Shown: in pieces, positions 6,618 through 14,627 of the stretch
How positions within the stretch are numbered: position 1 is the stretch's first letter
Layout: each line of letters opens with the position of its first letter
Origin: DATCMU01 sp036563245
Lineage (GTDB): Bacteria; Pseudomonadota; Alphaproteobacteria; Rhizobiales; Devosiaceae
NCBI GenBank assembly: GCA_036563245.1
Contig: DATCMU010000011.1
Span: forward strand, 1 to 23,748
Length of the DNA: 23,748 nucleotides
Reading direction: 5' to 3'
Program-made: the position numbers and the translations under genes
Notes under the pieces: model-generated
Database searches by the model: none
Told to the model about the DNA's origin: nothing
The model's input: the letters and a program-made list of their open reading frames with translations, nothing else

Positions 6618-7859
6618 ATGCGCGATCCGCGCCGCTACGTCCTCTTGCTGCTGGTGGCCATGCTGGCGACCAACCAGATGGACCGGACTGTCCTGGCAAT
6701 CCTTCTTGACGATATCGGGCGGGAGTTCTCCCTCTCCGACACCCAGCTTGGCCTGATCTCGGGCGGGCTGTTCGTGATCGTATATGCCGTTTTCGGCTTC
6801 CCTGTCGCAAAGCTCGCCGCCCATGCGAACCGCCGCAACATCATCGCCGCGTCCATGGTGGTGTGGAGCGCGCTCACGCTTCTGGTCGCTGCAGCGCAGA
6901 ATTTCGCGCAACTGGCCATCGCGCGCCTCGGTGTCAGCATCGGGGAATCCGGATCGGTGGTCCCCGCCCATTCCATGATATCGGACCTTTATCCCGCCAA
7001 CCGGCGGACATCGGCCATGGCCAGTTTCGTCGTCGGGGCCAACATAGGGGTGCTGCTTGCGTTTCTGGTGGGCGGGATCGCCGGCGAGTTCCTGGGCTGG
7101 CGCTGGGCTTTCGTCATCGCCGGCCTGCCCGGTATCTGCCTGGCGCTGATCATGCTGACAACGGTCAAGGAACCGGCCCGCGAGGCGGGTGCCGACGCAT
7201 CGACCCGCGGCCTGTTCGCCCGTACCCTAAGCGCGATCCTCGCCGACCGGGGTCTTCGCAACGCGCTGATCGGCCTGTCGTTGACCTCGATCCTCACCCA
7301 TGCGGGCCTTGCCTGGAATGCAGCCTTCATCATGCGCGCGCATGGGCTGGGGATGGCCCAGACAGGCATCCTGCTTGCCGGGGGCGCCGGCATCCTTGGC
7401 AGCTTCGTAACTTTCACCAGCGGGCGGATGGCGGACAGGTTCGGAGCGCGCAATCCGCGTTTCCGCCTGGGCATCGTGGTGGTGGCGATCCTCGTGGGCA
7501 AGCCGTTCTCCGCCGCTTTCGCCCTGCTCGAGCCGACATGGGCGGCCTTGCTCTGCCTCCTGGTTCCGGTCGGGCTGGCCAGCGTGTTCTGGGGGCCCAC
7601 CTTCGCCTTCGTGCACGGTCGCGTTTCGCCGCAGATGCGCCCCATGGCCACCGCGATCTTCATGTTCGCCTTCTCGGTGATCGGGGTCGGGCTCGGCCCC
7701 ACGCTGATCGGGTTGCTCAGCGACACCATGTTTGCAGCGGCCGGCGACCGGTCGCTCGGGTGGTCGATCGTGGCGATCCAGACCATCGGCGTTTGGGGCG
7801 CCTTTCACTATCTTGTCGCGATGAAGACCATCCCCCGCGCCATGCAGGCCGCTGCCTGA
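6618..7859 (+). CDS. Major facilitator superfamily transporter
   Basis: A 413-residue inner-membrane transporter with about twelve hydrophobic segments split into two six-helix halves by a charged loop around residues 185-205. MFS marks include MDRTVLAILLDDIGREFSLS after helix 1, the basic loop AHANRRN between helices 2 and 3 (the usual motif A position), RLGVSIGESGSVVPAHSMI in helix 4, where proton-linked anion and sugar-acid carriers carry their conserved R-G-xGE pattern, and GRMADRFGARNPR at the equivalent loop of the second half. The N-terminus and helix 4 recall the anion:H+ symporter/spinster-like groups, but the substrate is unknown. The ATG follows GCGGAG. It stands alone between an intergenic repeat and a convergent operon. 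Confidence 0.88.
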   Translation: MRDPRRYVLLLLVAMLATNQMDRTVLAILLDDIGREFSLSDTQLGLISGGLFVIVYAVFGFPVAKLAAHANRRNIIAASMVVWSALTLLVAAAQNFAQLAIARLGVSIGESGSVVPAHSMISDLYPANRRTSAMASFVVGANIGVLLAFLVGGIAGEFLGWRWAFVIAGLPGICLALIMLTTVKEPAREAGADASTRGLFARTLSAILADRGLRNALIGLSLTSILTHAGLAWNAAFIMRAHGLGMAQTGILLAGGAGILGSFVTFTSGRMADRFGARNPRFRLGIVVVAILVGKPFSAAFALLEPTWAALLCLLVPVGLASVFWGPTFAFVHGRVSPQMRPMATAIFMFAFSVIGVGLGPTLIGLLSDTMFAAAGDRSLGWSIVAIQTIGVWGAFHYLVAMKTIPRAMQAAA

Positions 7860-7883
7860 GCGGGCCGGCGGGCAGAACGAGGA

Positions 7884-7910
7884 CGGCCGGCCCCTTTCGA
7901 GGACCGGCCG
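7884..7910. terminator. Hairpin between convergent genes
   Basis: CGGCCGG (7884-7890) and CCGGCCG (7904-7910) form a perfect 7-bp stem with a 13-base loop in the 81 bp between the convergent MFS gene and the solute-binding-protein gene. No T-run follows on either side; a bidirectional terminator is likely by position only. Confidence 0.45.
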
Positions 7911-7940
7911 CCGGCGACACCGCGTTGGGAGGGCGCGGAG

Positions 7941-9503
7941 TTATGCGTTGAAGCCCACATTCTCCATGTGCAGGCTGAGCGTGGGGGTGATCGTCGATCC
8001 GCCCACGTTCTTGTTCATCAGGTAGTGCAGGGTCTCGAAGTGCACGAACACCAGCGGGGCGTCCTTGGTCACGATCGCACGGATCTGGCGATAGAGCTCC
8101 ATGCGCTCGGCCTTGTCGACGCTGGCCGCCGCCTTGTCGATCAGCGCGTCCACTTCGGGATTGGTGTAGCCCGTGGTGTTGACCGCGCCGCCTGACTTGA
8201 CCACCAGCGAATAGAAATTGTCAGGATCGATGGTGCGTTCCTGATAGGCGCTGGTGATCTGGTAGGTGCCGTTGACGAAGGCGTCGTACCAGACCGAGAC
8301 GTCCACGGACTTGATGTCCATGGTGATGCCGATCTTGCGCAGCTGTTCGCGCACCACCTGTCCGGTCTTGAGCAGCTCGGGATATTGCGGCAGGCCCAGA
8401 TACTCGACGGTCAGACCACCGCCATGCCCGGCTTCCGCCAGGAGCTGCTTGGCCTTCTCGATATCCTGCTCTGCGGCAAACACGTCCGTCTCGTCATACC
8501 AGGTCGAGCCGGTCGGCACCTCGATCAGGCCCAGTTCGCCGGTACCCAGATAGGCGAAGTCGCGGATCTCGGCGCGGCTGATCGCAAGGGCCACCGCCTG
8601 GCGCACCCGGGGATCGTCGAACGGCGCGGTCCTCGTGTTCATCGCCAGGTAGTCGGGAATGCCGGCCACCGGGCTCGTCAGGTAGACGAACCGATCGTCC
8701 TTTTCGAGCTGGGGCACCTGCTGCAGCGGCACGGCGTCCACCCAGTCCAGTTCGCCTGAGGCCAGCCCGTCGATGCGGCTCTGGTCGACCAGCAGGAAGC
8801 GGAAGGTCACGCTGTCGAGATGGGGCAGGCCTTCGCGGAAGTAGTTGGGGTTCTTCTTGATGGTAATGTGATCGCCCTGGACCCATTCCACGAAGGTGAA
8901 CGGCCCGGTACCGACCGGCTGGCGGGCCGGATCTCCGGATTCGATCGCCTTCTGGTTCACGATCTGCCCATTGGTAGCCAGATTGGTGAGGAAGGGGCCG
9001 AAGGACGACTTGAGGTGGAAGACCGCGGTCAGGTCGTCGGGCGTTTCCACGCTGTCGATCTGTTCGTAGAGGCCCGCATAGGGGCTGGCGGTCTTGGGAT
9101 CGAGAAGCCGTTCGAAACTGTATTTCACGTCGGCGGAAGTGAACTTCTCGCCATTGTGGAAGGTGGCGTTGTCGACCAGCTTGAACGTCCAGGTCTTCTC
9201 GTCGTCCTGGGTCCAGGACGCCGCGAGATCGGGCACGAACTGCCCGTCGACATCCATGTCGATGAGCTTGGAGAAAATGCCTTCATAGACCTGGGCGCCG
9301 GTATAGATGGCCGAGGTGGCCGGATCGAGCACATCGGGCTCGCCGGTCAGGGCAGCCTTGAGGTCGCCGCCCTGTTGGACGCTGGCGGCCATCGCGGCAC
9401 CGCCGAAGGTTGCGAATGATGCGAAGGGGGCCGATGCGAAGGCAAGCGACAGTCCCTTCAGGACGCTGCGGCGGCTCGGGCCGTTTCTGGTGTTGTCCTG
9501 CAT
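7941..9503 (-). CDS. Peptide-type ABC transporter solute-binding protein (SBP_bac_5), Tat signal
   Basis: A 520-residue periplasmic binding protein of the oligopeptide/dipeptide family that delivers ligand to the permeases and ATPases encoded upstream in the same operon. A Tat-type leader (SRRSVLKG, arginines 11-12, then a hydrophobic stretch ending near AMAAS at about 38) implies export in folded form. Family blocks follow: YEGIFSKL, DLAASWTQDDEKTWTFKL, FHNGEKFTSADVKYSFERL, GTGPFTFVEW, PNYFREGLPHLDSVTFRF and DDPRVRQAVALAISR. GGAG lies upstream of the ATG. It is the last gene of the operon, 33 bp after the hydrolase, whereas binding-protein genes more often come first. The ligand is unknown; peptides, glutathione, opines, nickel and glycosides are all carried by this family. 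Confidence 0.93.
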   Translation of the reverse strand: MQDNTRNGPSRRSVLKGLSLAFASAPFASFATFGGAAMAASVQQGGDLKAALTGEPDVLDPATSAIYTGAQVYEGIFSKLIDMDVDGQFVPDLAASWTQDDEKTWTFKLVDNATFHNGEKFTSADVKYSFERLLDPKTASPYAGLYEQIDSVETPDDLTAVFHLKSSFGPFLTNLATNGQIVNQKAIESGDPARQPVGTGPFTFVEWVQGDHITIKKNPNYFREGLPHLDSVTFRFLLVDQSRIDGLASGELDWVDAVPLQQVPQLEKDDRFVYLTSPVAGIPDYLAMNTRTAPFDDPRVRQAVALAISRAEIRDFAYLGTGELGLIEVPTGSTWYDETDVFAAEQDIEKAKQLLAEAGHGGGLTVEYLGLPQYPELLKTGQVVREQLRKIGITMDIKSVDVSVWYDAFVNGTYQITSAYQERTIDPDNFYSLVVKSGGAVNTTGYTNPEVDALIDKAAASVDKAERMELYRQIRAIVTKDAPLVFVHFETLHYLMNKNVGGSTITPTLSLHMENVGFNA

Positions 9504-9536
9504 TTTGACGTTCCACTCCTTGGTTGTCGTCCGGCC

Positions 9537-10343
9537 TCAGCCGGCATTGCTGCGAACGAAGTCGATGAAGGTCTTGTTGAACGGATCGGGGGTTTCCCAC
9601 AGGCAGGCGTGCCCGCCGGGAACCGTTGCCCATTTCGCGCCGGGAATTGCGGCGTGCAGGCGCTTCGAAAGACGCACGGGGATGAGGATGTCCTCCTCTC
9701 CGGCCAGGACCATGGTGGGCACCTTGATCTGTCCGACGCGATCGAGGGCATCGTGGTTCTGGATCACCGCCAACTGGGCCAGGTACGGCTCGACCTTCAT
9801 GTCGAGCTGGGCCATTGCCCCGGCGAACTCGGCGGCATCGTCGGGACGTTCCTCGAAGAAGGGCCCGGTGAATGCCCAGAGCATGACGTCGCGCATCACG
9901 AAGGGCACATCGATGGCCTTGGCCAGATCGGCCCACATGGCGAACATCGACTGGCAGAACGGATCGGCCTTGCCATAGGTACACGCGAAGGTGACCGACT
10001 TGAGGTCCTGCGGGTAGGCGATGGCATATTCCTCGGAGATCATCCCGCCCATGGAAACGCCCATGAGGTGGAAATTGGTGATCCCCAGGTGGTCGACCAG
10101 CGCCTTGGCGTCGTCGGCGAGCATTTTCGAGGAATAGGGTCCGGCCGGACGATCCGACTTGCCGATGCCGCGATTGTCGAAGCTGAGCACCCGGAAACCG
10201 GCCTCGACGAAGGCCGGGACCTGGAAGCCCCAGGATTCGAGATCGTCGGCGAGCCCGTTGATCAGGACGATGGTCTCGCTGGCGGACTCGTCTCCGTCGA
10301 TGCGGTAGTTGATATCGATGCCGTTAATGTTGGCCTTGGGCAT
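9537..10343 (-). CDS. Alpha/beta-hydrolase
   Basis: A 268-residue cytoplasmic serine hydrolase (no signal peptide). The catalytic triad is visible: nucleophile S97 in GVSMGG, acid D218 in AGEEDILIP and base H245 in GGHACLWE; VLINGLADDLESW (26-38) supplies the oxyanion region. The layout is that of 3-oxoadipate enol-lactonase, RutD and small esterase/amidase relatives, and the substrate cannot be fixed from this. GGAGGA lies 4 bases before the ATG, inside the end of the preceding ATPase gene, which it overlaps by 20 bp. Its place inside the ABC operon suggests that it acts on the imported compound or its first breakdown product. Confidence 0.88.
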   Translation of the reverse strand: MPKANINGIDINYRIDGDESASETIVLINGLADDLESWGFQVPAFVEAGFRVLSFDNRGIGKSDRPAGPYSSKMLADDAKALVDHLGITNFHLMGVSMGGMISEEYAIAYPQDLKSVTFACTYGKADPFCQSMFAMWADLAKAIDVPFVMRDVMLWAFTGPFFEERPDDAAEFAGAMAQLDMKVEPYLAQLAVIQNHDALDRVGQIKVPTMVLAGEEDILIPVRLSKRLHAAIPGAKWATVPGGHACLWETPDPFNKTFIDFVRSNAG

Positions 10344-11148
10344 GAGTTCCTCCTTGAACGGTTGGCGGCGCGAGGGTTGGGACGGCCGCGAGCAGGGTCC
10401 GCGTGTAATCGTGCTGCGGCCGGTTCATGACCTGGTCGGTATCGCCGACCTCCACGAGCGTGCCGTGGTACATCACGGCGACGCGGTGGCTGACGTGCTC
10501 GACGACGCCGAGGTCGTGGGTGACAAAGATCGTTGCGAGCCCGAGGTCCTGCTGCAGGTCCATGAAAAGGTTGAGGATCTGGGCCTGCACGCTCATGTCG
10601 AGGGCGCTGACAGGTTCATCGGCCACGATGAGTTCGGGCTCGCTGGCGAGGGCCGCCGCTATGGCGACGCGCTGGCGCTGCCCGCCCGAGAGACTGGCCG
10701 GCATGCGGTGGACCAGCGCGGGGTCGAGCCCCACGCGGTCGAACAGTTCGAGTACGCGCTTCTCGCGATCCGCCGGCGTGCCGATGCGGAATACGTCGAG
10801 CGCCTCGCGCACGCTGCGCCCCACCGACCAGCGCGGATCGAGGCTGCCGAAAGGATCCTGGAAGACCGGCTGCACGCGGCGCCGGAACTCGGACAGCGCG
10901 CGCCCGGAAAGGTTGGTCACTTCGATTCCATCGAAAACGACCGAGCCGGAGTCCGGCGGCACCAGCCCGAGAATGCAGCGTCCCAGGGTACTCTTGCCGC
11001 TGCCCGATTCCCCGACGAGCCCGAGCGTCTCGCCACGCGGCACGGACAACGAGACATCGTTCACCGCCACAAGGCGCTGCCGCTTCCACGGCGGGCCGCC
11101 GGTGACGAATGTCTTGCGCATGTTCTGGACGCGCAGGAGGTCGCTCAT
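10324..11148 (-). CDS. Peptide-type ABC transporter ATPase (OppF/DppF-like)
   Basis: A 274-residue ATPase that powers the importer together with its partner encoded immediately upstream. Walker A is GESGSGKST, the Q-loop is QPVFQDPFGSLDPR, the signature is LSGGQRQR, Walker B is LIVADEPVSALD, and the switch histidine lies in VTHDLGVVEH. The C-terminal extension around the YTRTLLAAVP block is the one found in OppD/OppF proteins. ATG 11148 is preferred: GGGAGG lies just upstream and the ATGA overlap with the previous stop is kept. A longer upstream reading would run into the preceding gene. Its 3' end overlaps the hydrolase gene by 20 bp. Confidence 0.93.
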   Translation of the reverse strand: MSDLLRVQNMRKTFVTGGPPWKRQRLVAVNDVSLSVPRGETLGLVGESGSGKSTLGRCILGLVPPDSGSVVFDGIEVTNLSGRALSEFRRRVQPVFQDPFGSLDPRWSVGRSVREALDVFRIGTPADREKRVLELFDRVGLDPALVHRMPASLSGGQRQRVAIAAALASEPELIVADEPVSALDMSVQAQILNLFMDLQQDLGLATIFVTHDLGVVEHVSHRVAVMYHGTLVEVGDTDQVMNRPQHDYTRTLLAAVPTLAPPTVQGGTHAQGQH

Positions 11149-12017
11149 GTCGTGCCTCCCGCGTTGGCGAAATCTGGCGTCTCCACGCTCCACTCCGCCG
11201 GGACGACCGGCAGGCGGCTGCCGCGCTTCGCCCAGGCCGGATTGGCCGCGAGCAGTGCACGCGTGTAGGGATGGGTGGGATTGGCGAAGACCTCGCGCGC
11301 ATTGCCCACTTCGAGCAAACGCCCGCGATACATCACGCCGACCCGGTCGCAGACCTGGGCAACCACGCCCAGATCGTGGGTGATCAGTGCCACTGTCGTA
11401 CCGTGGTTGCGGCGCAAGGCGTCGATCAGCTTGAGCACCTGCGCCTGGATGGTCACGTCGAGGGCGGTAGTGGGCTCGTCGGCAATCAGTATCTGCGGGT
11501 TGTTGGCCAGCGCGGCGGCGATCACGATGCGCTGGCGCATGCCGCCGGAAAAGCGGTGCGGGGCGTCGTTGTAGCGCGCCGCGGCGTCGGGAATGCCCAC
11601 TTCGCCCATGAGCTCTATGGCCCGGGCCCTGGCTTCCCCCCTGGCGACCGGGCGGTGAGCGCGCACCGTTTCCGCGATCTGCTCGCCCACTGACCAGGTC
11701 GGATCGAGGCTTGCCGAGGCATCCTGGAAGATCATGGAGATCTCGCTGCCGCGCATATGGCGCAATTCATCCGGGCCCAGCCCGATCATTTCGCGGCCAT
11801 TCACCGTGATGCTGCCCGACACCTCGACGCTCGAGGGCAAAAGGCCCATGGCGGCGTTGGCCAGCGTACTCTTGCCACTGCCCGATTCCCCCACGATGCC
11901 GAAGATCTCGCCCTTGACCAGATGGATCGACACGCCGTCGACAGCCGCCGCGGCGTGAGCCGCGTTGTCGCCACGGAAGCGGATGCGCACGTCGTTGAAC
12001 GAGAGCACGGGGCTCAT
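11145..12017 (-). CDS. Peptide-type ABC transporter ATPase (OppD/DppD-like)
   Basis: A 290-residue ATPase and the first of the two nucleotide-binding subunits of the importer. Walker A is GESGSGKST, the Q-loop is SMIFQDASASLDPTW, the signature is FSGGMRQRIVIAAAL, Walker B is ILIADEPTTALD and the switch segment is ALITHDLGVVAQ. The OppD-type C-terminal region HPYTRALLAANP is present. FSGGMRQR is the variant typical of the D subunit, against LSGGQRQR in the F subunit, so the two proteins probably form a heterodimer. AAGGGGGG lies upstream of the ATG, and the gene overlaps both neighbours by ATGA. Confidence 0.93.
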   Translation of the reverse strand: MSPVLSFNDVRIRFRGDNAAHAAAAVDGVSIHLVKGEIFGIVGESGSGKSTLANAAMGLLPSSVEVSGSITVNGREMIGLGPDELRHMRGSEISMIFQDASASLDPTWSVGEQIAETVRAHRPVARGEARARAIELMGEVGIPDAAARYNDAPHRFSGGMRQRIVIAAALANNPQILIADEPTTALDVTIQAQVLKLIDALRRNHGTTVALITHDLGVVAQVCDRVGVMYRGRLLEVGNAREVFANPTHPYTRALLAANPAWAKRGSRLPVVPAEWSVETPDFANAGGTT

Positions 12018-12883
12018 TCCGCCACCCCCCTTGGATCGAATGCCCGCCGCAGTCCCTCGCCAAGAAAACTGAAGCCGAGCACGGCGACCACGATGGCGAG
12101 ACCGGGGAAAATCTCGACCCAGGGCGCCTGGGTCAGCACATCGCGGCCATCGGACAGCATGCCGCCGAGCGAAGGGGTTGGCGGCTGCGTGCCAAGGCCG
12201 AGAAAGCTCAGGCCCGCCTCGAGTTGCATGGCGAAGGCGCTCAGCACCGACGCCTGCACGATGACCGGCCCCAGCGCGTTGGGGATCACGTGGGTCATGA
12301 GCACGCGCAGGTGCCCCGCGCCACGGGCGCGTGAGCCTTCGACATATTCGTTGCGGGTGACGACCAGGGTGCTGGTTCGCATGACCCGCGCAAGGATCGG
12401 CAGGTAGATCACCGCGATGGCAATGGCGGCGACCACGCTTCCTGGTCCCAGGATCGCGATCAGGGTGATCGCCAGCAGCATGGCGGGCAGCACCAGGATC
12501 ATGTCGAGGGTCCGCGAAATCAGGCTATCGACCCAGCGGCCGAAATAGCCGGCCAGAACCCCGGCGGGTATGGCCACGACCAGCGATGCGGCAACCGCGG
12601 AAATCGAGATCAACAGGCTCGCCCTCAGCCCATAGATGACGCGGCTCAGCACGTCGCGGCCAAGCACGTCCGAGCCGAATGGGTGCAGCAGCGAAGGCAC
12701 CCCCATGACCTCGCGCACCGCCATGGACTCCGGATCGTAGGGCGCGATGAGTGGCGCGGCGGCCGCCGCAATGCCGAGGACTGCCAGAATGGCGCCGCCG
12801 GCAAGAATATAGCGCGTGGACGCGCTCATCGGCCGTCGGCCGGATGGTGTGGCGGATCGGGCCATGATCGCGCGCCCGCTCAT
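12014..12883 (-). CDS. Peptide-type ABC transporter permease (OppC/DppC-like)
   Basis: A 289-residue inner-membrane permease. A hydrophobic N-terminal segment (about 25-47) is followed by a periplasmic loop with HPFGSDVLGRDVLSRVIYG (about 70-90), the conserved OppC entry, then five membrane segments. The cytoplasmic EAA loop reads EYVEGSRARGAGHLRVLMTH (about 182-201) and contacts the ATPases. ALDPRG-type C-terminus (RRAFDPRG) is also typical. The start ATG overlaps the preceding stop by ATGA; an ATG six codons later is possible. It pairs with the OppB-like permease encoded directly upstream. Confidence 0.92.
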   Translation of the reverse strand: MSGRAIMARSATPSGRRPMSASTRYILAGGAILAVLGIAAAAAPLIAPYDPESMAVREVMGVPSLLHPFGSDVLGRDVLSRVIYGLRASLLISISAVAASLVVAIPAGVLAGYFGRWVDSLISRTLDMILVLPAMLLAITLIAILGPGSVVAAIAIAVIYLPILARVMRTSTLVVTRNEYVEGSRARGAGHLRVLMTHVIPNALGPVIVQASVLSAFAMQLEAGLSFLGLGTQPPTPSLGGMLSDGRDVLTQAPWVEIFPGLAIVVAVLGFSFLGEGLRRAFDPRGVAE

Positions 12884-13839
12884 TTCATCATCCCGTCCGC
12901 CACACGCGGATCGAGCCAGCCCACGACCAGGTCGGTGATCAGGGAAACGAGAATGAAGATCGTGGCGATTGCCAGCACGCCAACCTGCACGGTGGGGTAG
13001 TTGCGCTGCGTGATGCCCGTGACCACGAGCCGGCCCACGCCGGGCAGCGCAAAGAGCGTCTCGATGATGATCGCGCCGCCGAGGAGCACACCGACCTGGA
13101 TGCCGACCACGGTCACGATCGAGGGCCCGGCGTTACGCAGCGCGTGCCCGAAAACGATACGCCGCTCGGAGATGCCCTTTGCCCTGAGAAAGGTAACGAA
13201 GGGGCGCCCCATGACCGAGGCGATGGCCCCGCGCGTGGTGCGAAGGATGTAGGCGGCCTCGCCGGTCGCAAGGGTCAGGACAGGCAGGGTCATGTAGCGC
13301 AGGTTGGCGGCCGGATCGTCGACAAAGGGCACGTATCCTGTCGGCGGCAGGAGCATAAGGGTGCCCGAGAACACGAGCACGAGCATGATGCCGAGCCAGA
13401 AGTCGGGAACGCTGACGCCGAAAACGACGAACCCTTCGGTAAGCCGACGGCTCCACGGCCCGCCGGTCGCCGCCCATACCCCGAGCGGCACGCCGGCGAC
13501 GACCGCCAGCAGCATGGAGAGCCCCGCCAGCTCCAGCGTGACCGGCAGGCGTTGCATCAGGAGTTCGGACAGGGGCGCGTGACTTACGATATCGGTGCCC
13601 AGGTCGCCCCGCAGCAGGTCGCCAGTCCAGGCAAGGTATTGGGTGAACAGGCTCTGGTCGAGGCCGAGCTGGTGGCGCAGTTCGGCCACGTTCGCCTCGG
13701 TGGCGCGGAAGCCGAGCATGGTGCGGACCGGATCGCCCGGCACCAGCCGGATGATGAGAAACACCACGATGCTCATCACGATCAGCGTCGGGATCGTGAC
13801 CAGTACGCGCCGCAGGACAAACATCAGGAGCCTGCTCAT
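12880..13839 (-). CDS. Peptide-type ABC transporter permease (OppB/DppB-like)
   Basis: A 319-residue inner-membrane permease. It opens with MSRLLMFVLRRVLVTIPTLI, the typical OppB start, and continues with VFLIIRLVPGDPV (about 27-39) and the N-terminal extracytoplasmic domain, then five further membrane segments. The EAA-type coupling loop is FVTFLRAKGISERRIVFGHA (about 228-247), and the protein ends in a DLVVGWLDPRV block as in DppB. The ATG overlaps the regulator stop by ATGA with a G-rich Shine-Dalgarno just before it. It forms the channel with the OppC-like partner. Confidence 0.92.
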   Translation of the reverse strand: MSRLLMFVLRRVLVTIPTLIVMSIVVFLIIRLVPGDPVRTMLGFRATEANVAELRHQLGLDQSLFTQYLAWTGDLLRGDLGTDIVSHAPLSELLMQRLPVTLELAGLSMLLAVVAGVPLGVWAATGGPWSRRLTEGFVVFGVSVPDFWLGIMLVLVFSGTLMLLPPTGYVPFVDDPAANLRYMTLPVLTLATGEAAYILRTTRGAIASVMGRPFVTFLRAKGISERRIVFGHALRNAGPSIVTVVGIQVGVLLGGAIIIETLFALPGVGRLVVTGITQRNYPTVQVGVLAIATIFILVSLITDLVVGWLDPRVADGMMK

Positions 13840-14627
13840 TTGGCGCCCCCCGCCTGCCCGTCACGCAACGCCCGTTCGTAGAGTTCGCGGAACAGGTTCT
13901 CTGAGAGCGCGAAGTGCCGGGCCGCAATCTCGGAGGCCTCTTCCGACCGTCCGTCCACCACCGCCGAAACCAGTTCCTTGTGTTGCACGATGGCGATCTG
14001 GCGCACTTCGTCGGTGTAGGGTTCGGCGCCGAGGTTGAAGCTGATCCTGGTGCGAAAGCCCACCGACATCTCGACAAGGATCGGATTGCGCGTGGCCCGG
14101 GCGATGGCGAGATGCAGGCTGCCGTCGGCCAGCCGCGAGGCGTCATGGTCCGGCGCCTCGTTATAGGCGCGCAGTGCAGAGGAAATCGCCTCGACATCGG
14201 CATCGTCGCGGCGCGAGGCTGCGGTGCGCGCGATCATGCGTTCGACCAGGACGCGGGCGTCGAAGATGTGCTGGAATTCGGCCCAATGGCTGACCAGCTG
14301 GCGGCGGACGTGCTCGGCCGATTTCGGGCCCCAGTTGGCCCGGACGAAATAGCCGCCGGTTCGCCCGCGCCGTACCTCGAGATATCCGGCATCGGTCAAT
14401 TGCTTGAGCGCCTCGCGCACCGATGTGCGCGACACGGCGAGCATGGTCGCCAGTTCGCGTTCGGTGGGAAGCTGCTGGGCGGGCACATAGAGCCCGAGCG
14501 CTATGGCGGTCACCAGGCGATCGACGATATCATCTGCGACATGGCGGCTGACGATGGGCGCACCCCAGGTTCCGGCCCCGCCCGGCCCCTCATTCTCCTC
14601 GCCAATGATCTTGTCCAGCGGCGTCAT
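13836..14627 (-). CDS. GntR-family regulator, FadR/FCD type
   Basis: A 263-residue repressor-type regulator encoded inside the operon it probably controls. The winged helix (about 26-95) contains LPTERELATMLAVSRTSVREALKQL and the wing RRGRTGGYFV. The helical FCD domain (about 110-250) has the metal/ligand-site pattern DGSLHLAIARA, then HKELVSAV and HFALSENL, i.e. one Asp and three His. FCD domains bind small carboxylates, often with a divalent metal, so the inducer may be the imported substrate or a product. The N-terminal 22 residues are a Gly-rich extension. It overlaps both the peptidase and the permease genes by ATGA. The direct repeats at 15917-15964 are its most likely operator. Confidence 0.9.
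   Translation of the reverse strand: MTPLDKIIGEENEGPGGAGTWGAPIVSRHVADDIVDRLVTAIALGLYVPAQQLPTERELATMLAVSRTSVREALKQLTDAGYLEVRRGRTGGYFVRANWGPKSAEHVRRQLVSHWAEFQHIFDARVLVERMIARTAASRRDDADVEAISSALRAYNEAPDHDASRLADGSLHLAIARATRNPILVEMSVGFRTRISFNLGAEPYTDEVRQIAIVQHKELVSAVVDGRSEEASEIAARHFALSENLFRELYERALRDGQAGGAK

Noticed and set aside
6989..7786. 265-codon minus-strand frame opposite the MFS gene
   Set aside because: It is an antisense shadow; its Ala/Pro/Arg content is as expected for the complement of GC-rich membrane codons.
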